From UBA5314 sp040217815 (GTDB lineage: Bacteria > Bacillota > Syntrophomonadia > Syntrophomonadales > Syntrophomonadaceae): 64,000 nt of DNA. How positions within the stretch are numbered: the first letter of the stretch is position 1; the number at the start of each line of letters is the position of its first letter. Positions 59,156 through 64,000 of the stretch are shown here, one piece after another. Both the position numbers and the translations under genes were made by a program. The DNA lies in NCBI GenBank assembly GCA_040217815.1, contig JBEHWI010000004.1, positions 62,001 to 126,000 of the forward strand, read 5' to 3'. The notes below the pieces were generated by a model that saw only the letters and a list, made by a program, of their open reading frames with translations, was not told the DNA's origin and ran no database searches.

Positions 59156-61150
59156 TTGGAGATACACCTGCTCAATGATATTGTGCTCATATTTGGTCTT
59201 GCCATTGCTGTAATATATCTATGCCAAAAGTTGAAAATTCCCAGCGTGGTAGGGCTTCTTATAACCGGTGTCCTGGCCGGTCCTCACGGATTGGCCATGG
59301 TTAAGGACGTGGCAACCGTTGACGCTCTGGCCGAACTGGGAATTATACTTTTGCTTTTTACCATCGGCATGGAGTTCTCTTTGCAGCAGCTGGTGCAAAT
59401 AAGGAAAAGCGTTTTTCTAGGAGGCGCTTTGCAGGTACTGGTCACCACCCTGGCGACCATGTTTATAATTATGAAGATAGGCTACTCCTGGGAAGTAGGC
59501 GTTTTTGTCGGTTTTCTGGTATCGCTCAGCAGCACCGCCATAGTATTGAAGCTTCTTCAAGACCGCTCTGAAATAGACACACCCTATGGCCGTAATACCC
59601 TGGGAATTCTGATCTTTCAGGATATTGTCATAATTCCTATGATTCTTTTAGCCCCTATACTGGCCAAAACCAGTGGAACGGCTGCCGGACCAGTGTGGGT
59701 TTTATTGCTCAAAGTAGTCCTGGTGCTGGGCTTTTTATTTATCAGCTCCCGCTGGGTAGCCCCCTACCTGTTGTACAAGATCGCCCGCCAGCAGAACCGG
59801 GAACTCTTCCTGATAAGCATTATAACCATGGGGTTGGCAGTAGCCTGGCTGACTTCCAGCATCGGGCTCTCTATTTCCCTGGGGGCCTTTCTGGCCGGCC
59901 TGATAATATCCGAATCTGAATATAGCCACCAGGCTCTGGGCAACATCCTTCCCTTTCGCGACGTTTTCACCAGCATCTTCTTTGTATCTGTCGGCATGCT
60001 CTTCAACATGGGAACTTTTTTGCACAACCCGGCCGCCTTCACCGGTGCCGCCCTGGGGGTTCTGATCACTAAAGCTCTCCTGGCCGGTCTGGTAGTTTTG
60101 GCCCTGGGCTTTCCTCTGCGCACGGCGGTTTTAGCCGGGCTTGCCCTGAGCCAGGTAGGAGAATTCTCATTTATTCTCTCCCGGGTCGGATTGCAATATC
60201 AGCTGCTGAATGACGGTTTTTACCAGATGTTCATAATCGTCTCGGTGCTCACCATGGCCATTACCCCCTTCAGCATTACTTTCGCGCCCCGGGTTGCCCG
60301 GGTAATGCTGAAGCTGCCCCTGCCAGCCCGGTTGAAATCCGGTATAAAAGACACCCAGGAAACAGAAGTGCAGCAGCTAAATGATCACCTGGTAATTATC
60401 GGTTTCGGGGTAAACGGCAAGAACTTGGCCCGGGCGGCTTCCGCATCCGGAATACCCTATCTGGTTATTGAGATGAATCCTGATATTGTAAGAAAAGAGA
60501 GGCAAAATGATGAGCCCATATTTTTTGGCGATGCTACCCATCGAGAAGTGCTTGATCAGGTCAATCTAAACGAAGCCAGAGTTGTAGTGGTGGCCATATC
60601 CGATCCAGCTGCTACCATCAGGGTAACTGATCTAATTCACAAAACCTATCCCGGGGTCCATATCATTGTCCGCACCCGCTATATCCAGGAGATTCATCCA
60701 CTGTATACAGTTGGCGCCAACGAGGTCATTCCGGAAGAATTCGAAACCTCTGTGGAGATATTTTCTTTGGTGCTTAAGAAATACATGGTTCCCAAAGTGG
60801 ATATCGAAAGATTTATTGCCGAAATCAGGGCCGACGGCTATGAAATGCTGCGCAGCCTGTCAAAAAAATCACCCAGCCTTCAGGATATCAAGCTTCACTA
60901 TCACGATGCAGAAATGATCACTATCCGGGTGGACGGCAGCTCACCAATAGCAGGCAAGACACTCAAGGAAATTGACCTGAGAATTAAATTCGGGGTGACG
61001 GTTTTACTTATTCAGCGGGGTTCGGAAACCATCATAAATCCAAGTGGAGACGAGCGTATAGAAGCAGAGGACCAGGCCGTGTTGCTTGGGACGCCCGAAC
61101 TTATCACCGGCGCTTACTGGCTCTTTGAAGAGCCGGATAAGGAGGATTAG
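59156..61150 (+). CDS. CPA2-family cation:proton antiporter with TrkA-N and TrkA-C domains
   Basis: A 664-residue KefB/CPA2-type protein. Residues 1-380 hold about twelve membrane helices (LPSLLITGVLAGP-like VVGLLITGVLAGPHGLAM; GRNTLGILIFQDIVIIPM); residues about 400-520 are a TrkA-N nucleotide-binding domain (VIIGFGVNGKNLARAA, IFFGDATHREVLD) and about 575-655 a TrkA-C domain (IRVDGSSPIAGKTLKEID). Family members move K+ or Na+ against H+; in Firmicutes the TrkA-C domain can bind c-di-AMP. TTG at 59156 follows AAGGGGAG. It is followed by a small zinc-ribbon gene with only one base between. Confidence 0.92.
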   Translation: MEIHLLNDIVLIFGLAIAVIYLCQKLKIPSVVGLLITGVLAGPHGLAMVKDVATVDALAELGIILLLFTIGMEFSLQQLVQIRKSVFLGGALQVLVTTLATMFIIMKIGYSWEVGVFVGFLVSLSSTAIVLKLLQDRSEIDTPYGRNTLGILIFQDIVIIPMILLAPILAKTSGTAAGPVWVLLLKVVLVLGFLFISSRWVAPYLLYKIARQQNRELFLISIITMGLAVAWLTSSIGLSISLGAFLAGLIISESEYSHQALGNILPFRDVFTSIFFVSVGMLFNMGTFLHNPAAFTGAALGVLITKALLAGLVVLALGFPLRTAVLAGLALSQVGEFSFILSRVGLQYQLLNDGFYQMFIIVSVLTMAITPFSITFAPRVARVMLKLPLPARLKSGIKDTQETEVQQLNDHLVIIGFGVNGKNLARAASASGIPYLVIEMNPDIVRKERQNDEPIFFGDATHREVLDQVNLNEARVVVVAISDPAATIRVTDLIHKTYPGVHIIVRTRYIQEIHPLYTVGANEVIPEEFETSVEIFSLVLKKYMVPKVDIERFIAEIRADGYEMLRSLSKKSPSLQDIKLHYHDAEMITIRVDGSSPIAGKTLKEIDLRIKFGVTVLLIQRGSETIINPSGDERIEAEDQAVLLGTPELITGAYWLFEEPDKED

Positions 61151-61151
61151 T

Positions 61152-61316
61152 ATGAATCCCTATTTTTTAGCGACAGTCATGGCTGCCTTTTTTCCCAAAG
61201 TAAAATGCCCCCGCTGCCAGAGAGAGCAGCTGGTTACTAAAAAGCTGCTCAAAGAAGGCTACCGCTGCAAATTCTGCGGCAAGGTAACCATCCCGCCCCA
61301 GAACTCCAAAAAGTAG
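61152..61316 (+). CDS. Small zinc-ribbon protein
   Basis: A 54-residue protein with two CxxC pairs (CPRC and CKFC) that form a zinc ribbon, flanked by KVK and a basic tail. ATG at 61152 follows GGAGG and lies one base from the exchanger stop, so it is translationally coupled. A short length and N-terminal hydrophobic stretch (PYFLATVMAAFF) leave open a membrane-tethered adaptor of the exchanger. No family assignment. Confidence 0.75.
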   Translation: MNPYFLATVMAAFFPKVKCPRCQREQLVTKKLLKEGYRCKFCGKVTIPPQNSKK

Positions 61317-61367
61317 CGGATTATAGAATTTCTGTGGGCCCCTGGCCGGTATAAAGCCTAAAACTTA

Positions 61368-62246
61368 TCAGCTCCGGTAATAGAGGCCGTCTTCACTGGC
61401 CAGCCTCCCCATTTTGATCAGGCGCTCCAGGTGTTTTAACACCCCGTGTTTATTAAAATACTTCTGGTAATAGGCAAACTCCAGGCGTGGAATGAGAAAG
61501 TTATGTTCGTCAGCCAGGTCGTCCAAACTTCGGGGAGCTTTAATAGATTGATAGATTTTTTCTTCCCTGGTTAAAACCTTGTCCCTATAGGAAAGAAACC
61601 TGGCGTTTAAATCTCCTTTGACCAGGCCGTTGTGGCCGGCTATGACCATGGCCGGCTTGAGGTCCATACACCTCTGAATAGACCCCAGCAGGTCGTCTAT
61701 ATCGCTGCACAGGTGGGCGTAAAAAGGCCCTAAAGGGCCCAGATCAATATCGGCGCTGAACAAGATGTCGTTTTCTTCATCATAAAATGAGCAGTGCCCG
61801 GGAGTGTGCCCCGGAGTATGAATCACCCTCAGTTTGATATGTCCAAAGTCCAAAAGCTCTTCATCAATTATCTCCCTGTCCACCGTTCTGGACTGCAGGC
61901 CAAAATGCTCGGCCAGCTTCCTTCCCAGTTCCTCCCCTTCGAACATGTGAAAACCATACATGTCCAGATAAGTCTGAACCGACCTTATTCCCGGGGCATC
62001 CAGACCGTGGCACCACAATTGGACCGGCCCCAGTTCACCCGTATTCCCCGTGTGGTCCAGGTGCATATGAGTATGGAGCAAAACATCCAACCCGTGTGCC
62101 TTAAGTCTAGCGGCCAGATCCGAACCGCAGCTGCTGTCCATCAACACCTTCATCTCATCATCAAACAGGACGCAGGTGCAGTACGGGAAATTGCCATTGC
62201 CAGGTACTTTGAGGACTTTAATATAACGGTTGATTGAGTCGAACAT
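61368..62246 (-). CDS. Metallo-beta-lactamase-fold hydrolase (second copy)
   Basis: A 292-residue enzyme with THMHLDHTG metal motif, PGHTPGHCSFYD, ADIDLGPLGPF and VIAGHNG ligands. It belongs to the same superfamily as the gene at 49927-50901, but they are only distantly alike. The opening sequence (FDSINRYIKVLKVPGNGNFPYC) and substrate-lid helices are those of uncharacterised anaerobe MBL proteins. An ATG pair at 62246-62249 lies behind GAGGGGGGGT; the second gives better spacing. No partner gene. Confidence 0.87.
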   Translation of the reverse strand: MFDSINRYIKVLKVPGNGNFPYCTCVLFDDEMKVLMDSSCGSDLAARLKAHGLDVLLHTHMHLDHTGNTGELGPVQLWCHGLDAPGIRSVQTYLDMYGFHMFEGEELGRKLAEHFGLQSRTVDREIIDEELLDFGHIKLRVIHTPGHTPGHCSFYDEENDILFSADIDLGPLGPFYAHLCSDIDDLLGSIQRCMDLKPAMVIAGHNGLVKGDLNARFLSYRDKVLTREEKIYQSIKAPRSLDDLADEHNFLIPRLEFAYYQKYFNKHGVLKHLERLIKMGRLASEDGLYYRS

Positions 62247-62388
62247 CATACCCCCCCTCAATCTATTATGCAACAATTCGAGGAACTCGCCTATGAAAAG
62301 CTCCTACTAAGCTCAGTAAAAACTACCTTGCCACATTTCGATTTGAAGATTATAATGCCATCCGCTAAAATCCAACTTTATCATAGTT

Positions 62389-62416
62389 AAAGCCCTTCCC
62401 CGGTGGGAAGGGCTTT
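62389..62416 (-). terminator. Terminator hairpin of the NlpC/P60-like gene
   Basis: AAAGCCCTTCCC pairs with GGGAAGGGCTTT around CGGT, a 12-bp perfect stem. The minus-strand T-run (TTTAAC) is short. Confidence 0.65.
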
Positions 62417-62451
62417 TAGAGACGTAAATTAGCTTCATCAACTCCTACTTT

Positions 62452-63168
62452 CTAGAACCCGGTGGGCAGGTTCTTGGGCATGACTACCGGCTGGGTGGGT
62501 TTTATCCGGTATACAGCTGGAATAACCGGTCCCCGGTCGGTTATTTTACCGCCTGGTACATAGGCCTTGTCGGTAAAAACCCTTCTCACTCCATGGAACT
62601 GATCCCCATACCAGTTGTTGAAACCGCTGACGATCCCTATGGCAGTTGGATACCCGGAAGTAGTTCCAATAAAGCAGGGCTTGCCGCCATACATCCCGAT
62701 GAACATGGCTACATGAGTAATATGATCGACCCGCTGGAAGGTAAAAATATCACCCGGTTTTAATTTTTCCACTCCCACCAGTTTGCCGTTCTTTACGTAT
62801 ACACCTTCTACGGGAACCCCTACGGTATCATATTTGCGAGACGCCGAAGTAATACTGTACCCATAATCCTTGTACACCATGGAAAGAAATTGCGAGCAGT
62901 CGCAATACCCGGTAGTGGCGTATTTGGTATGACCGTATTTTATGTAGCCGTACTCCATATACCAGATCGCCCTTCCGACAATGGCACTGGCCAGACTGTC
63001 GTTATGGTTGGTGCGCAGGCTGCTAATTATTGCTGCGCTGTTTACTTTACTGCTGGTAGAAGTTGCGGCCTGGGCTGGTGCTGTACTAACGACTCCATTT
63101 CCAACCATGAAGGTCAATATTAACAAATATGCAATTATTCTGTTTTTCATTGACAAGTTTCTTCTCAT
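62452..63168 (-). CDS. Secreted NlpC/P60-like endopeptidase
   Basis: A 238-residue exported protein with a signal peptide (IIAYLLILTFMVGNGVVSTAPAQA). The catalytic region has the Cys in YCDCSQFLSMVYKDYGYS, the His in DHITHVAMFIG and a third residue in the Gly-rich CFIGTTSGYP. These fit NlpC/P60 cysteine peptidases that cleave peptidoglycan stems. Long Pro/Val-rich tail (PVIPAVYRIKPTQPVVMP). The ATG at 63168 follows CAGGAGG by six bases; an in-frame ATG six codons later is an alternative. It is a stand-alone secreted gene. Confidence 0.85.
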   Translation of the reverse strand: MRRNLSMKNRIIAYLLILTFMVGNGVVSTAPAQAATSTSSKVNSAAIISSLRTNHNDSLASAIVGRAIWYMEYGYIKYGHTKYATTGYCDCSQFLSMVYKDYGYSITSASRKYDTVGVPVEGVYVKNGKLVGVEKLKPGDIFTFQRVDHITHVAMFIGMYGGKPCFIGTTSGYPTAIGIVSGFNNWYGDQFHGVRRVFTDKAYVPGGKITDRGPVIPAVYRIKPTQPVVMPKNLPTGF

Positions 63169-63446
63169 GGAAAACCTCCTGTTCCCGGACCATAAAAATA
63201 CTAGCTTGGATTTTAATAGCATTTACGCCCCACATAGCTCATTTTCGACTCATTTAGTTTTCTTCCTTTTGGTAAATATGGGCATTTGTATATAGCATAC
63301 ACATGAAATGGAGCCTCTGGGTCCTATTGGCCTGGGATTGCAGGAGATGGTAAATGGATTATAGTAAATTATGCCAGGAACTCGGATCAATCTGTCATAC
63401 ATCTTCATTGGAGCTCTAGCAGCTTGAAGTCTTTGTCTACAAACTG

Positions 63447-63479
63447 AGAAGGCCACCCTCTAAATCAAGGTGGCCTTCT
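63447..63479. terminator. Hairpin after the AIM24-type gene
   Basis: AGAAGGCCACC pairs with GGTGGCCTTCT around an 11-base loop. No clear T-run follows on either strand, so terminator function is likely but not certain. It lies 34 bases beyond the stop of the last gene. Confidence 0.55.
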
Positions 63480-63512
63480 GTATAAATGCTTTATGTCTAA
63501 TCTTCAACTGTT

Positions 63513-64000
63513 TTAATCATCTCCAAAGAAGGTTCCGATTCCTATGCCGCCCAAAAGGCTGCCTTCATCCTTGCCCCTGCTTCCTCCAGCTTTGCTGGCC
63601 GAGTAAATCCTGTCTGCCAGGCGCGAAAAGGGCAGCGACTGCAGCCAAACGGTTCCCGGGCCGGTTAGGGTGGCCAGGAACAGTCCCTCGCCTCCGAAGA
63701 GAGCGGTTTTTATCCCACTGGCCATTTGAATATCGTAGTTTACCGTTTTGGTCAGGGCGACCAGGCAGCCGGTATCCAACTTCAAGGTTTCTCCCGGTTG
63801 TAATTCCTTTTTAATGATGGTCCCTCCAGCATGCATGAAAGCCAGACCGTCGCCTTCCAGCTTTTGCATGATGAACCCTTCTCCGCCAAACAGGCCTACC
63901 CCAATCTTCTTCTGAAAAGCAATTCCTACCGATATTCCCTTGGCAGCACAGAGAAAAGCGTCTTTCTGGCAAATCAGCATACCACCGACGTCGGTCAGGT
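63513..64000 (-). CDS. AIM24-family (TIGR00266) protein, N-terminus outside the window
   Basis: At least 162 residues, continuing in frame through the right edge. The seen part includes MLICQKDAFLCAAKGIS, IGVGLFGGEGFIMQKLEGDG, AFMHAGGTIIKKELQPGE, DTGCLVALTKTV and LFGGEGLFLATLTGPGTVWLQSLP, the hallmark of the TIGR00266/AIM24 beta-barrel family. The function of this family is uncertain. The C-terminus is Gly-rich (GSLLGGIGIGTFFGDD). The reading frame stays open to the window end, so the start is not seen. Confidence 0.85.
   Translation of the reverse strand, partial: LTDVGGMLICQKDAFLCAAKGISVGIAFQKKIGVGLFGGEGFIMQKLEGDGLAFMHAGGTIIKKELQPGETLKLDTGCLVALTKTVNYDIQMASGIKTALFGGEGLFLATLTGPGTVWLQSLPFSRLADRIYSASKAGGSRGKDEGSLLGGIGIGTFFGDD

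Noticed and set aside
1..64000. CRISPR array, tRNA, rRNA or insertion sequence
   Set aside because: No regularly spaced direct repeats, no cloverleaf with CCA-type end, no rRNA sequence and no transposase were seen by reading. A tRNAscan or CRISPR search was not run.

Overview
The window looks like chromosomal DNA from a Gram-positive, spore-forming, strictly anaerobic member of the Clostridia. Shine-Dalgarno sequences are strong (AGGAGG type), GTG and TTG starts are common, and sigma-A promoters and intrinsic terminators are easy to see. The genes point the same way: coat-F-like proteins, hybrid cluster protein, a selenium-linked YedF/cysteine desulfurase pair, large Fe-S flavoproteins, radical SAM enzymes and an acetate/succinate-type channel. 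The moderate GC content and gene mix would suit the Syntrophomonadaceae or nearby Peptococcaceae-like lineages, but that is inference because no rRNA or tRNA lies in the window. I saw no prophage, transposase, CRISPR array or plasmid backbone. The mobile-like sequence present is short and non-coding.

Layout. 0-5.6 kb: a cut signal-peptide gene, a large LuxR-type ATPase regulator, a HAD phosphatase, a small ferritin-like protein, a TVP38-type membrane protein and two coat-F-like proteins. 5.6-15 kb: DEAD-box helicase, VanW-type secreted protein, glycosyltransferase, two tandem DegV proteins, an MFS carrier, a class V aminotransferase and a short-chain dehydrogenase. 15-21.2 kb: ferredoxin, acetate-type channel, cupin plus hcp with an Rrf2 regulator, cysteine desulfurase and YedF. 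21.3-30.7 kb: a 1022-residue flavin/Fe-S fusion with a Met/Pro-rich tail, a radical SAM protein, a tetR-hlyD-DHA2 drug-efflux operon and a cupin. 31-46 kb: an ART-like/HD fusion, a GGDEF cyclase, two DNRLRE proteins, two PLP aminotransferases, a Fur-box-controlled FeoB-like permease without a GTPase domain, a GNAT enzyme, a DUF3160 lipoprotein pair, an ABC-2 exporter and an FmdE-like protein. 46-64 kb: SRAP protein, two-component system, two metallo-beta-lactamase-fold enzymes, lipoprotein, ArsB/NhaD-type carrier with an attenuator-like leader, a potassium cluster (KimA-like, short KdpD, KdpE, CPA2 exchanger), an NlpC/P60-like secreted protein and an AIM24-type protein cut by the window end.

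How genes work together. The Rrf2 gene and hcp carry nearly the same upstream motif, so nitrosative/redox control of hcp and the cupin is likely. The cysteine desulfurase and YedF genes probably serve sulfur or selenium delivery. The KimA-like uptake protein, KdpDE and the CPA2 exchanger form a potassium-homeostasis neighbourhood with no KdpFABC pump. The TetR regulator sits behind a canonical promoter with two tandem operator-like sites and controls the efflux genes.

Most worth a second look: the ART-like/HD fusion (31.1-32.5 kb), a promoter-driven structured RNA candidate (44.29-44.55 kb), the leader with terminator ahead of the ArsB/NhaD-type gene (53.43-53.63 kb), the shared Rrf2 operator, the Fur-controlled FeoB core, the Met-rich tail on the flavin/Fe-S fusion, and a dispersed palindromic repeat family that includes a 48-bp perfect inverted pair.
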